Source of the DNA: Acididesulfobacillus acetoxydans
Lineage (GTDB): Bacteria > Bacillota > Desulfitobacteriia > Desulfitobacteriales > Desulfitobacteriaceae
Length of the DNA: 64,000 nucleotides
Direction: 5' to 3'
NCBI RefSeq assembly: GCF_902729405.1
Contig: NZ_LR746496.1
Location: 1,736,001-1,800,000 of the forward strand
The position numbers and the translations under genes were made by a program. Under the pieces are notes generated by a model that saw only the letters and a program-made list of their open reading frames with translations, ran no database searches and was not told the origin of the DNA. Within the stretch, counting starts at the first letter, position 1. Every line of letters begins with the position of its first letter. Shown here one piece after another: positions 16,473 to 24,855 of the stretch.

Positions 16473-17684
16473 ATGAGAGGAGAACAGCGCTTGCGAGAAG
16501 TAGGAATTGTGGGCGTGGGACATCCGCCCTTCGGGAAGTACGAAGGTTCTTTGATGGACATGCTATGTGAGGCGGCTGTGGAAGCCCTGGATGACGCGGG
16601 CGTTAAGACCGGTGCGGGCCATGGGGTGGACCAAGTGCTCGTTTCGACTATGGGTGGCTCACAGGTAAACCGTCAAACCGGGGTGGCCTCGGCTCTGGTC
16701 GATAGCCTGAATTTGCGTCCGGCCATGGCGGAAACGGTAGAAAACGGTCCCGCCTCAGGAGCCTCGGCGGTCAAGCTGGGATACATGGCTATTGCCAGCG
16801 GCATGTGCGATGTGGTGCTCGTGGTCGGCGGGGAGAGAATGCGGGTTCTGAGCGGCTGGGAGGCGACGGATTTTGTGGCGACTATGCTTCACCCCGAGGC
16901 GGAGTATGCTTACGGCCTGACCCTGCCCTCCTTTGCCGGGATGTTCACCCGGCTGATCATGGCCAAGTACGGAGTGACGGAGCGGGATTTAGCCATGGTA
17001 TCGGTCAAGAACCACGAGAATGCTATGTTTAATCCGTCAGCTCATATCCAATTAGTGCCAAACCTGGAGGCGATCACGGAAGACGAGGATGCTCTGACGA
17101 TCAACCCGTATGTTGCCGAACCCCTGCATCTTTATGATACTTGCCCGGTTTCGGACGGAGCGGCGGCGGTTGTGCTGTGCGCCTTGGATGTACGGGAACG
17201 CTTTGCCCGCCGGCCGATCAAGATCGCCGGGATCGGTCAGGCGACGGACACGCATGTCGTGGCCGAGCGGGAAGTCCCTACGGATCTTTTGGCTGTTCGC
17301 CTCGCCGCAAAGCGGGCTTATGCCATGGCCGGCCTGGAGCCTCAGGACATTGACGTGGCGGAGCTGCACGATGCCTTTACCATCCTGGAAGTTGTCGAGT
17401 CAGAAGAGGTGGGGTTCTTCCCACGGGGAGAAGGACACCTGGCGGTGCGGCGCGGAGAGACGCGCATCGGCGGAAGGATCCCAATCAATACCTCAGGGGG
17501 GCTGAAAGCCAAGGGGCATCCTCTGGGAGCCACGGGTGTCTCTCAAATCATCGAGCTGGTCAAACAGCTACGGGGAGAAGCCCACGGGCGCCAAGTCAAA
17601 GGGGCCAAAGCCGGTTTGGCCGTGAATTTCGGCGGTTTTGGCAACAATGTGGTGGCCACGATCCTTGCCGGGGAGGAGGAGTAA
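16473..17684 (+). CDS. Thiolase-family protein (SCP-x/archaeal type) with proline in place of the catalytic cysteine
   Basis: About 403 aa thiolase-fold protein. Conserved C-terminal blocks are present: DVAELHDAFTILEVVE near residue 290 and GGLKAKGHPLGATGVSQ near 345, which supply the oxyanion and base histidines. At the nucleophile position, where thiolases have CxSG, the sequence reads ENGPASGASA: codon CCC at 16749-16751 gives Pro93. The start at 16473 has AGGAGG 10 bases upstream; ATG 16464 is too close to it. The next gene is a DUF35 protein, the usual partner of this thiolase class (archaeal acetoacetyl-CoA thiolase, BbsAB). A non-thiolytic acyl-CoA-binding role is possible. Confidence 0.85.
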   Translation: MRGEQRLREVGIVGVGHPPFGKYEGSLMDMLCEAAVEALDDAGVKTGAGHGVDQVLVSTMGGSQVNRQTGVASALVDSLNLRPAMAETVENGPASGASAVKLGYMAIASGMCDVVLVVGGERMRVLSGWEATDFVATMLHPEAEYAYGLTLPSFAGMFTRLIMAKYGVTERDLAMVSVKNHENAMFNPSAHIQLVPNLEAITEDEDALTINPYVAEPLHLYDTCPVSDGAAAVVLCALDVRERFARRPIKIAGIGQATDTHVVAEREVPTDLLAVRLAAKRAYAMAGLEPQDIDVAELHDAFTILEVVESEEVGFFPRGEGHLAVRRGETRIGGRIPINTSGGLKAKGHPLGATGVSQIIELVKQLRGEAHGRQVKGAKAGLAVNFGGFGNNVVATILAGEEE

Positions 17685-17685
17685 G

Positions 17686-18027
17686 ATGGATAGGGAAATG
17701 GTGGCTTATCAGTGCAGCCGGTGCGGAGAACTCCATCATCCTCTCCACTATGTCTGTCGGAAATGCGGGGGGCGGGATTTTGCGGAAGTTCCTTTGCGCG
17801 GAGAGGCAACGCTTCTGACCTGGACCAAAGTCTATAATCTGCCGGAAGGCTATATGAAACCCTTCCTTGGATTCGGTATCGTGGAATTCGGAAACGGACT
17901 GAGAGTGGCCGGGCAGCTTGAAGTGGATCAACCCGAATGCGGAATGAAGGTGCGAGCTAAGGTTGACGTTGTCCGGGAGGGGATCGGCCAAGATTATTAT
18001 GGGTTTATCTTTATTCAAAAGGAGTAA
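17686..18027 (+). CDS. DUF35 zinc-ribbon/OB-fold protein
   Basis: 113 aa. The N-terminal rubredoxin-like zinc ribbon has two CxxC pairs (CSRCGELHHPLHYVCRKCG, residues ~9-27), followed by an OB fold (LLTWTKVYNLPEGY, then LRVAGQLEVDQ). DUF35 proteins bind acyl-CoA and scaffold thiolases or HMG-CoA synthases. It starts one base after the thiolase stop with an AGGAGG site inside the end of that gene, so the two should form one complex. Confidence 0.88.
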   Translation: MDREMVAYQCSRCGELHHPLHYVCRKCGGRDFAEVPLRGEATLLTWTKVYNLPEGYMKPFLGFGIVEFGNGLRVAGQLEVDQPECGMKVRAKVDVVREGIGQDYYGFIFIQKE

Positions 18028-18310
18028 TGGCTGCTTATCCATCAAGGCCGGCCTGGACGGGAAGCAACCGGGCTGAGCGGCCACGGGCACTTCAAGGAGG
18101 AGCGAAGAGGACTTTGGCGACGCTTTTGCGGTCAGCGGTCCTCTGTCCTTCCCCAACATTTACTCCGATTGCCAACGGCTGATCCCTGACTTCTTTTGGA
18201 GGAGGGATGCTCAAGGAGTGATGCCTATGGAAGTCTGAATATTGTGTCTGGCACAGGTCCAAAAGGACGGAAAAGGGGATAATGACTTGCAATAAGGCTA
18301 TAAGATAAGG
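18028..18310. other. Gene-free stretch after the DUF35 gene
   Basis: No convincing reading frame. One weak hairpin (AGAGGAC at 18106 pairing with GTCCTCT at 18138-18144) without a T-run could end the long catabolic transcript. No promoter for the uracil permease was identified with confidence. Confidence 0.4.
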
Positions 18311-18385
18311 ACATCAACCACCCCATGCCTGAAGGCGTCTGAAGCCAGGGGCTTCCGCGCGAAGCATTCGGTGATGCTGAGAAGA
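18311..18385 (-). mobile_element. IS200/IS605-like right-end remnant, no transposase
   Basis: Read on the minus strand this stretch has GGAAGCCCCTGGCTTC, then GACGCCTTCAGGC, then ATGGGGTGGTTGATG: nested hairpins built around CTTC followed by a TTGAT-like end. That is the style of IS605/IS1341 right ends, where the tnpB omega-RNA terminates. No tnpA or tnpB coding sequence adjoins it; it stands just before the uracil permease gene. Recognised by style rather than by alignment. Confidence 0.45.
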
Positions 18386-18416
18386 ACTTAAATTGACTTT
18401 ATGAGGGGGTCAAGAA

Positions 18417-19688
18417 ATGATGTTTAAAAAGGTCTATGACATTGAAGATGTCCCTCCGCTAAGTAAAGCGATACCCTTGTCTTTTCAACATGTCTTTGCT
18501 ATGTTCGGGGCCACGATTCTCGTTCCGCTGCTCACTAAAATGGACCCATCCGTGACTTTGTTTGCGTCGGGGCTGGGCACACTGATCTTTCATTTAATCA
18601 CCCGAGGGAAAGTTCCGGCCTATTTAGGTTCATCTTTTGCCTTTATCGCACCGATCATCGCAGCGTCCAAAGCCTATGGAGCCCAAGGAGCCTTTACGGG
18701 GATGATAGCGGCAGGCTTTATATACTTGATCGTGTTTGGTATCATTGCGTTGGTGGGGTTGAACTGGCTCAACAGAGTTCTGCCCCCGATCGTCGTGGGT
18801 CCTGTCGTCATGATTATCGGTTTAAGCTTGACACCTACCGCGATCTCGGAGGCCAGCAAGGGCTTGCTCACGGCTTTTGTGACGGCAGGGATCGTTGTGG
18901 TGGCTAATATCTTCGCCAAAGGTTTTCTGAAGATTATTCCCATCCTGCTAGGGACCGTTGGGGGATATCTTTTTGCCATCACCCAGGGGCAGGTCAACTT
19001 CGAGACGATCAATCATGCGGCTTGGTTTGCTTTCCCCAACCTGACCATCGTTACGGGACATATGCCGGTGATTGCTTGGGGGGCGGTGAGTCTGATCGCA
19101 CCTATAGCCATTGCGACAATGGTTGAGGATGTCGGGCACCTCTTGGTGATTGGGGACACGGTGGGCCGGGATCTCATGCATAAGCCCGGTCTCCATAAAG
19201 TGTTGCTGGCCAATGGCGTGGCGACCATGTTGTCCGGATTTTTAGGCGGGGTTCCCGAAACGACCTATGGAGAGAATATCGGGGTTTTGGCGATCACGCG
19301 CGTGTTCAGTTCCCGGGTGATTCAAGGAGCTGCCGTGATTGCGATTCTTCTGAGCTTCATTGAAAAGGTGGGTGCCGCCATCCAGACGATTCCGCAACCC
19401 GTTCTCGGCGGGATTACGATCATCCTCTACGGGATGATTGCTTCCGTCGGTCTGCGCAACTTGGTGGAGAATAAAGTTAACCTGGCGAGCAACCGGAACC
19501 TGCTGATTGCTTCCATCATTTTCACCCTAGGCGTGGGCGGCATCAATATCCCTATTGGACAGTATTCTTTTGAAGGGGTAGGGCCGGCTGCGGTGATTGG
19601 TATTCTCCTCAACTTGGTTTTGCCTAGGGAAAAAAATGAGTCCGAGGAGGTGGGTTCTTCGTCAGGATCAGGTGTTTCTGCGGGTTAG
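18417..19688 (+). CDS. uraA: Uracil permease (NCS2 family, UraA/PyrP type)
   Basis: 423 aa membrane protein with about 12-14 hydrophobic segments. VPAYLGSSFAFIAPI near residue 65 and GGVPETTYGENIGVLAITRV near 285 are the UraA versions of the substrate-binding signatures; xanthine permeases carry QNVG-type sequence instead, so uracil is the better call. The charged C-terminal tail is short. It sits in line after the thiolase/DUF35 pair but behind a 389-base gap, so it may have its own promoter. It complements the CodB-like permease at the other end of the island. Confidence 0.88.
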   Translation: MMFKKVYDIEDVPPLSKAIPLSFQHVFAMFGATILVPLLTKMDPSVTLFASGLGTLIFHLITRGKVPAYLGSSFAFIAPIIAASKAYGAQGAFTGMIAAGFIYLIVFGIIALVGLNWLNRVLPPIVVGPVVMIIGLSLTPTAISEASKGLLTAFVTAGIVVVANIFAKGFLKIIPILLGTVGGYLFAITQGQVNFETINHAAWFAFPNLTIVTGHMPVIAWGAVSLIAPIAIATMVEDVGHLLVIGDTVGRDLMHKPGLHKVLLANGVATMLSGFLGGVPETTYGENIGVLAITRVFSSRVIQGAAVIAILLSFIEKVGAAIQTIPQPVLGGITIILYGMIASVGLRNLVENKVNLASNRNLLIASIIFTLGVGGINIPIGQYSFEGVGPAAVIGILLNLVLPREKNESEEVGSSSGSGVSAG

Positions 19689-19815
19689 GTTAGAAGGATT
19701 TATCCTAATAGATAGAAAGGTGAAATCGACAAATTTTTGAATAATAGCAGGGTGACGCGGGGGTTGTTTCCGGTTTTTGTCAAGCTTCTTACGACGCTTG
19801 CGCCGGAAGGGGTGG

Positions 19816-19848
19816 AGCGAATCCCGATGGGGATGATCGGGGTTCGCT
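19816..19848. repeat. Hairpin downstream of the uracil permease
   Basis: AGCGAATCCCGAT (19816-19828) pairs with ATCGGGGTTCGCT (19836-19848) with one small mismatch. No T-tract follows, so a terminator role is only possible. Confidence 0.45.
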
Positions 19849-19896
19849 AACCACAACCGTTGACTACATTGCAAATGAAATCGATGCTAAAGGGAG

Positions 19897-19990
19897 TTGG
19901 TTACACCTGCTTTCGTCGATCCCCATATACACCTAGATAAAACACTAATTACGGTGCCCACCGGGGCTGTCGCCGGCGAAAGTAGTTTAG
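19897..19990 (+). pseudogene. N-terminal scrap of an amidohydrolase (cytosine-deaminase-like)
   Basis: About 30 codons read VTPAFVDPHIHLDKTLI, the metal-binding N-terminal strand of cytosine-deaminase/amidohydrolase proteins (HxH-LDK). The similarity ends abruptly near 19990, where an IS200 TnpA tail in another frame takes over. It probably is the relic of a second deaminase gene that once followed the uracil permease. Not functional. Confidence 0.65.
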
Positions 19991-20185
19991 TACCTAAAGG
20001 GGCCGTCGTCGCGGTTGCTGCAAGAAGAGTTTCCTCATCTACAGAAGAAATATTGGGGCCAGCATCTATGGGGTCGAGGGTATTTTTGTGCGACGGTAGG
20101 TGCGGTTATAGAAGAGATGATAAAAGAATACGTGGAGAACCAGCAATTCGAAGGCCCCGAGGATACCTTTAAGGTTGATGAGTGA
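19991..20185 (+). pseudogene. tnpA: C-terminal fragment of an IS200/IS605 TnpA transposase (Y1 HUH)
   Basis: The frame ending in TGA at 20183-20185 gives [16 protein letters not shown], then [20 protein letters not shown] and [13 protein letters not shown]. This is the last ~60 residues of IS200-type TnpA, including the tyrosine helix region (the catalytic Tyr precedes or lies in the GYF...TVG block). The first half of the transposase is gone, replaced by the amidohydrolase scrap. Hairpins typical of an IS200/IS605 right end follow 20 bases later. Confidence 0.8.
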
Positions 20186-20204
20186 GTTTGAGTCATATCT
20201 TAAG

Positions 20205-20291
20205 GTGGCTTCAGCCACTGGTCTTTTCAGCAGGCTTTAGCCTGACCGGCGACTTTCAGTCGCAATAAAACCCACCGTCTTCAGACGGTGG
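20205..20291 (+). mobile_element. Four tandem hairpins, probable IS200/IS605 right end
   Basis: Four short perfect palindromes in 87 bases: GTGGCTTCAGCCAC (20205-20218), CAGGCTTTAGCCTG (20231-20244), GCGACTTTCAGTCGC (20249-20263) and CCACCGTC/GACGGTGG around TTCA (20272-20291). The loops are all CTTCAG or CTTTAG-like. HUH transposases of this family recognise such imperfect hairpins, and the TnpA tail lies just upstream. Confidence 0.6.
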
Positions 20292-20539
20292 CAAGTTTAG
20301 TTTCAGTGTACTGCGATCCCGGGGAATCGCCAGTTCTGATTCTAACTTAAATTAGGATAAGGAGGCAGCCGGGTTAGGGTTTATCCGGTTATAGCCTGGG
20401 CCAGGTTTCCGTCTACGGCCTTCCTTGACGGATTGCGGCTTGGGCTATATGCTTTGGCTCCGGTTTCCGAGGCAAAGAGAGACTGCCCGCGGAATTTTGG
20501 ACAGTGAAGCGCAGAATTTTGAGAATTGAGGAAAGAAGA
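20292..20539. other. Leader region of the chemoreceptor gene
   Basis: No gene. An imperfect inverted repeat (TATAGCCTGGGCC near 20392 against GGCTTGGGCTATA near 20438) may fold in the mRNA leader. No c-di-GMP riboswitch core was found. Confidence 0.3.
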
Positions 20540-22141
20540 ATGCAACAGGGCAAAGGACGGTTGTTTTGGTTGGTTTTGATGGCGGTGATGCTCATCCAAG
20601 TTATGCTGGTATTGCTTCTGGGAACATGGCCCTATTATATTATATTGCCCATAGGTATAGGTTTAGTGATAGCCGTGTTTTACTGGTACATTGGGGTTAT
20701 GGGCAAGGAAATTCGGGGCATAACGCATTACCTCCGCGAAGCCGCGCAGGGTGAACTGTTTGCGGAGCTCCCTCCTGTTCGGACTGAGTTTAAAGATTTG
20801 TCAGGCGCGGCTGAAGAATTGCGTGACTACACGCGTCATTTGCTGGCCTCAGTAACCCAGCTTTCCATATCTTTGCATGGCACGGCGGAAGTTATAGCCC
20901 AGTCTGCGACGGAGACCCAGTCCAGCGCCACTGAGATTTCTGCGGCCTTCAGCGAGATTGCCCAGAATAACCAGGTACAGGCGGATAAAGCGGAAGAACT
21001 ATTCAGGTATGCCAAAGCATTGGCGGTTCAAATTAATGATATCAGCGAACGCATTGGGGATCTCAGCCGAAATACAGAGGAGTCTAGCAGCACAGCCTCT
21101 CGGGGTCTGGGAACAACCAGAGAAATGATGGAAGAGATGGCTAAGGCGCGGCAAGAATCAGCCAGAACTGAAAAATCTGTAGAGCAACTGGACAAGCATT
21201 CGGCGGGGATTGAACAGATGCTGCAGGCTATTTCAAGCATTGCTTCACAAACCAATCTTTTGGCTTTAAATGCGGCGATTGAGGCGGCTCGAGCCGGCGA
21301 GTCCGGAAAAGGGTTTGCGGTGGTGGCTGAGGAAGTGAAAAAACTAGCGGCAGGATCGGAAAAGACGGTGGAACAAATCCGCGAAACAGTGTTTGAGATT
21401 CAGAACAGTATTCAAGAGGTTTTGAGAGCGGCGAAGTTGACTGTTCAGGAAACCGAGGAATCTATGGCAAAAACGGAGCAGTCCGGGAACAACTTCCGGA
21501 CTGTGGTCGAATCAGGCCGCATGATAGCCGGTCATCTCCAGGAAGTAAACCAGGCAACACATGCAATGCGTTCCGGCACTGAAAAATTGCTGGCCAATAT
21601 CGAGGCGATTTCCATGGCAGCCGGGGCAACCGCGGCAGGGACAGAGGAGATTGCAGCTGGTGTCGATCATCAGAGCGATAACTTAAGCTCTCTGTCTCAG
21701 GCCATTATCGAACTCACGGCGCAGGCCGATCAAATGCAACAGTGGATTGCGGAAAAGGGCATGGAAAGGACGATGTGGAATCGCAGCAAGAAACTGGCGG
21801 AATATGACGCGCGTGAAGAACTGACTCGGGATCGTTTGGTTGAACTCGCCCGGCAGTTGGACTTAGATGATATTTATCTAACCGATCCCCAGGGGTATTG
21901 TACGATGGCGACCATTCCGTTTGAAGGCACTGATATTTTCGGTATCTATCCTGAGTACCGGAAAGCGGCAACGGGAGAGAAGGAGTATGTCGTAACGCCG
22001 ATTATGAAAAGGGTTGAAGATGGACGGTTTTATAAATTCATGGTTTCCCGCAGGCCCCGGGGCAAAGGGCTGATCGACGTTTCTTTTTCCGCGGAACGAA
22101 TTCTGAGGATGGCGGGGGAAAGCGGGGTATCTATGCATTAA
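20540..22141 (+). CDS. Methyl-accepting chemotaxis protein with a C-terminal sensory domain
   Basis: About 533 aa. Two hydrophobic helices (residues ~10-30 and ~33-55) are separated by only a few residues (GTWPYY), so there is no extracytoplasmic sensor. A HAMP-like linker is followed by the coiled-coil signalling domain with the hairpin signature [20 protein letters not shown] near 255. After the signalling domain a ~110-residue segment ([20 protein letters not shown], then [19 protein letters not shown] and a final [12 protein letters not shown]) looks like a Cache/PAS-type ligand-binding domain, here cytoplasmic. Start at ATG 20540 with GAGG 8 bases upstream; GTG 20504 is an alternative. 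Confidence 0.88.
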   Translation: MQQGKGRLFWLVLMAVMLIQVMLVLLLGTWPYYIILPIGIGLVIAVFYWYIGVMGKEIRGITHYLREAAQGELFAELPPVRTEFKDLSGAAEELRDYTRHLLASVTQLSISLHGTAEVIAQSATETQSSATEISAAFSEIAQNNQVQADKAEELFRYAKALAVQINDISERIGDLSRNTEESSSTASRGLGTTREMMEEMAKARQESARTEKSVEQLDKHSAGIEQMLQAISSIASQTNLLALNAAIEAARAGESGKGFAVVAEEVKKLAAGSEKTVEQIRETVFEIQNSIQEVLRAAKLTVQETEESMAKTEQSGNNFRTVVESGRMIAGHLQEVNQATHAMRSGTEKLLANIEAISMAAGATAAGTEEIAAGVDHQSDNLSSLSQAIIELTAQADQMQQWIAEKGMERTMWNRSKKLAEYDAREELTRDRLVELARQLDLDDIYLTDPQGYCTMATIPFEGTDIFGIYPEYRKAATGEKEYVVTPIMKRVEDGRFYKFMVSRRPRGKGLIDVSFSAERILRMAGESGVSMH

Positions 22142-22346
22142 GGACATGTGGGAAATTGATAATATAAGGTGATTTAAAGTATAATTAGATTCACCTGAAA
22201 AAGTCCGTATTTTATAACATCCAGCCAACGCCTCCGCTGGTAAACCCTTTATTCATGCGGGTTGGGTTGGATATCTTTGGCCGAAATTTCTTCGAATTAG
22301 CAGTTTTTCAGGGGACTCTAATTAGAAACGCAAAGGATAGATTAAA
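22142..22346. other. Upstream region of the PucR-type regulator
   Basis: No gene. An imperfect inverted repeat (ATCCAGCCAAC near 22220, GTTGGGTTGGAT near 22261) could be an operator for the downstream regulator or a leader hairpin. Confidence 0.3.
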
Positions 22347-24035
22347 ATGATTAGAAAAAGCGGCGTTACGGTAGGGGATGTCCTGGGACTCGAATGCATG
22401 AAAGGGGTTAAGGTTCTGGCCGGGCAGAACGGACTGGAGAGAAGTGTAACTAATGTAAATATCATGGAAGTCCCGGATATTTATAATTGGGTCAATGCGG
22501 GTGATCTCCTGTTGACTACGGCTTATTCTATTCGTGATGATCGTGAAGCACTGATTGAGCTGATTCCCAAACTGGCGAACCAAGGCCTGGCCGGTTTAGC
22601 TTTAAAACCCAAACGTTATTTGGAGTATGTTCCGCAGGAAATGATCGAGCAGGCGAACCAAATGGATTTTCCACTCCTTGAGTTACCTGTTGAGACTTCT
22701 TTTGCCGATGTTTTGAATCCGATTTTAAGCGAAATTTTACAGATGCATACAGCGTTTTTTGAGAAATCAGAAAAGGCCAATCGGTTTTTTATGGAAGTCA
22801 TTTTAAAAGGAGGGGGCATAACCGATATCGTCGCAAAGTTAGCTGAGGTTATCGATAACACTGTCGTGATCTATAATCCGGATAATGAAGTCCTGGCTAA
22901 GCACTTTGTCAATTGGGACGCGTCGGCTTGGGAAGAGGCCGCTAAACGGGTTAAGGATGTCGAAGTACGGGTTATAAACCCCTCTGATTCAGGAGTGAAT
23001 TATTATGTTACTACGATGGAAACAGAGCCGTATCTGCAGGAATTTAGGATGCCCATCATCGTCAGAGGTCAGGTGAGTGGTTATCTTTCGGTTTGGGATA
23101 ATCAACGTGCGTTAACTCAGACGGATTTCATTTTTATTGAGCGCGCGATGACGATCGCGGCTTTGGAGTTGTTGAACCAGCGCACCCTGCTGGAAGTTGA
23201 GAGACGCCACCGTAACGATTTTATTGGTGATCTACTCCAGGAGGCAAAAATCGAGGAGAAAAGTTTGAAAGAGAGAGCCCGCTATCTTGGCTGGGATTTA
23301 AATTGCAATTATGCGGCCTTGGTGGTTGATATCGATAATTTTTTAGGCTTTGCCAGCAAAGGCCGCCAAGATGAGCAGTCTATCCAGGAAGCAAAGGATT
23401 ATTTATTTAACCAGATTATGGAGGCTATACACAAAGATGAACCGAGTATTGTGGGTACAAAAAGTGACAGTATTATTTTATTGCTTTCTCATCCCGAAAG
23501 AATAACCAAGGAAAAAATCGATGCCTATTTCAAGTTGCGGAGCCAAGAGATTTTGAATTTTATAAGCAAGAAGGTTAAAGATTTTACTATTTCCATAGGC
23601 GTCGGAAGATATTACCCAGGTATACCCGGTCTGCGCAAGAGCTATAAAGAAGCGCTTCAAGCGCTGGGGGTAGGTAAGGTACTTTTTGGGCAAAACCAAT
23701 TGGTCTTTTTTTCTGAGCTCGGTATCTACCGTTTACTGCAGCAGGTGCCAAATCGGGAAGAATTAGAACTGTTTTATAAAGAGACGGTTGCCCCTTTGGA
23801 TGATCATGATATGAAATGTCACGGCGATTTACTCAAAACACTGGAGACGTTCTTTGAGTATCACGGGAATTTGAAACAAGTTTCCCAGGTGCTCTTTGTC
23901 CATTACAATACGGTTCTCTACAGAGTCGAACAAATTCGGGAGATTACAGGTCTGGACCTAAAATCGGCTGAAAATAGGCTTAATCTGCAAATTGGCTTAA
24001 AGATACGGAAAATATTGCGACAGAAGGATAAGTAA
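22347..24035 (+). CDS. PucR-family transcriptional regulator
   Basis: 562 aa, full-length PucR/CdaR architecture. The N-terminal PucR domain (VGDVLGLECMKGVKVLAG, then NWVNAGDLLLTTAYSI) spans residues ~1-125. A long middle includes a degenerate GGDEF-like CdaR domain (FTISIGVGRYYPGIPGLRKS near 415), and the C-terminal HTH_30 (NLKQVSQVLFVHYNTVLYRV) spans ~510-535. Regulators of this class activate purine or other catabolic genes on sensing a metabolite. It lies between the chemoreceptor and the UroD-type methyltransferase, all on the plus strand; its target is not known. Confidence 0.92.
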   Translation: MIRKSGVTVGDVLGLECMKGVKVLAGQNGLERSVTNVNIMEVPDIYNWVNAGDLLLTTAYSIRDDREALIELIPKLANQGLAGLALKPKRYLEYVPQEMIEQANQMDFPLLELPVETSFADVLNPILSEILQMHTAFFEKSEKANRFFMEVILKGGGITDIVAKLAEVIDNTVVIYNPDNEVLAKHFVNWDASAWEEAAKRVKDVEVRVINPSDSGVNYYVTTMETEPYLQEFRMPIIVRGQVSGYLSVWDNQRALTQTDFIFIERAMTIAALELLNQRTLLEVERRHRNDFIGDLLQEAKIEEKSLKERARYLGWDLNCNYAALVVDIDNFLGFASKGRQDEQSIQEAKDYLFNQIMEAIHKDEPSIVGTKSDSIILLLSHPERITKEKIDAYFKLRSQEILNFISKKVKDFTISIGVGRYYPGIPGLRKSYKEALQALGVGKVLFGQNQLVFFSELGIYRLLQQVPNREELELFYKETVAPLDDHDMKCHGDLLKTLETFFEYHGNLKQVSQVLFVHYNTVLYRVEQIREITGLDLKSAENRLNLQIGLKIRKILRQKDK

Positions 24036-24180
24036 ACCAAAAGAAGAGATGTCGGAGGACTGAGGCCGGCATCTGTGCGGTTAGAAAAGAAGCTGGGTCA
24101 GCATATTTTAGCGACCTTATGATAAGCCCGGCCTACACTTACTTAATTAATTATGGGGGAGGAGAAGCCATTGAATGAAC

Positions 24181-24210
24181 ACTACACTACACTACACTAC
24201 ACTACACTAC
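24181..24210 (+). repeat. Pentanucleotide tandem repeat (ACTAC)6
   Basis: Six perfect copies of ACTAC begin two codons after an ATG at 24175 that has a GGAGGAG site 10 bases before it. Unit changes would shift the frame, as in phase-variable genes, but the reading frame downstream is broken anyway (next entry). Confidence 0.85.
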
Positions 24211-24285
24211 TCCGCTGTCTTCAAGAAAAGAGATCATGCATAGCCGCCTTAGTCGTCCAAGGGAGCGCCGATTGTCCGGGACGGC

Positions 24286-24855
24286 GTGAAGGGGCGGGTT
24301 CCGAAGGGGGAGCTGTGCATAGCCGACTCCCTCATCGCAAAGGCCCTGAACTGCCGAGTAGTCGGGTTCCGCGAGAGGTACGCTTTTGTCAAAGGCATGA
24401 ATCTGGATATCGTCACAGTTGGTCCTGTTTATCCCGAGCAGGGGAAACGCCTGCCCGGCCGGAATGAGATCATCTGGCCGGAGCTGAAGGAATGGATTGC
24501 GGAGACTTCTTTATTCACGTTTGCTTTGCTCGACGGAGCGTTTGAGTGGGGTCTGCGCACCCTGGGTTTTGGGTTCAATCTGTTCGTCAAGAGCAGCTTC
24601 GATTACCGGGCCACCATCGCGCCTTGGATACGGGGAGTCCTTGTCTTCGCGCCGGATCCCGGTCTGATGAACAATGTTCCCCTTCTCTTTCGCTTGCACA
24701 TTATTTTCGCGTTTGCCATTTTTGGAGTCTGGCCGTTTACCCGCTTAGTGCATGTCTGGAGTGTGCCGCTTGAATATTTGGGGCGCCGGAGTTACATTCT
24801 TTATCGAAACGTCTGGCCGGCCGCAAAACCGGCCAAAGAATGGGAGCGGAGATGA
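24286..24855 (+). pseudogene. Chimeric remnant: UroD-like N-terminus joined to NarI C-terminus
   Basis: One open frame of 189 codons from GTG 24286, joining two unrelated fragments. Residues ~3-103 (GRVPKGELCIADSLIAKAL, ERYAFVKGMNLDIVTV, FALLDGAFEWGLRTLGFGF) resemble the N-terminal half of uroporphyrinogen-decarboxylase-family methyltransferases. From about 24600 the sequence becomes DYRATIAPWIRGVLVFAPDP and then FGVWPFTRLVHVWSVPLEYL, the last helix and tail of the nitrate reductase gamma subunit NarI. Upstream, between 24211 and 24290, the expected UroD start (SSRKEIM, then AALVVQG) is spread over different frames with stops. Deletion fusion of two broken genes is the simplest reading. Confidence 0.65.

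Noticed and set aside
20292-20539. c-di-GMP riboswitch before the chemoreceptor gene
   Set aside because: The GGGACGCAAAGCC and tetraloop-receptor elements are absent.
24175-24243. Functional phase-variable gene behind (ACTAC)6
   Set aside because: Whatever the repeat number, further frameshifts or stops occur before 24290 and the gene body is a fusion of two fragments, so no repeat count restores a known protein.
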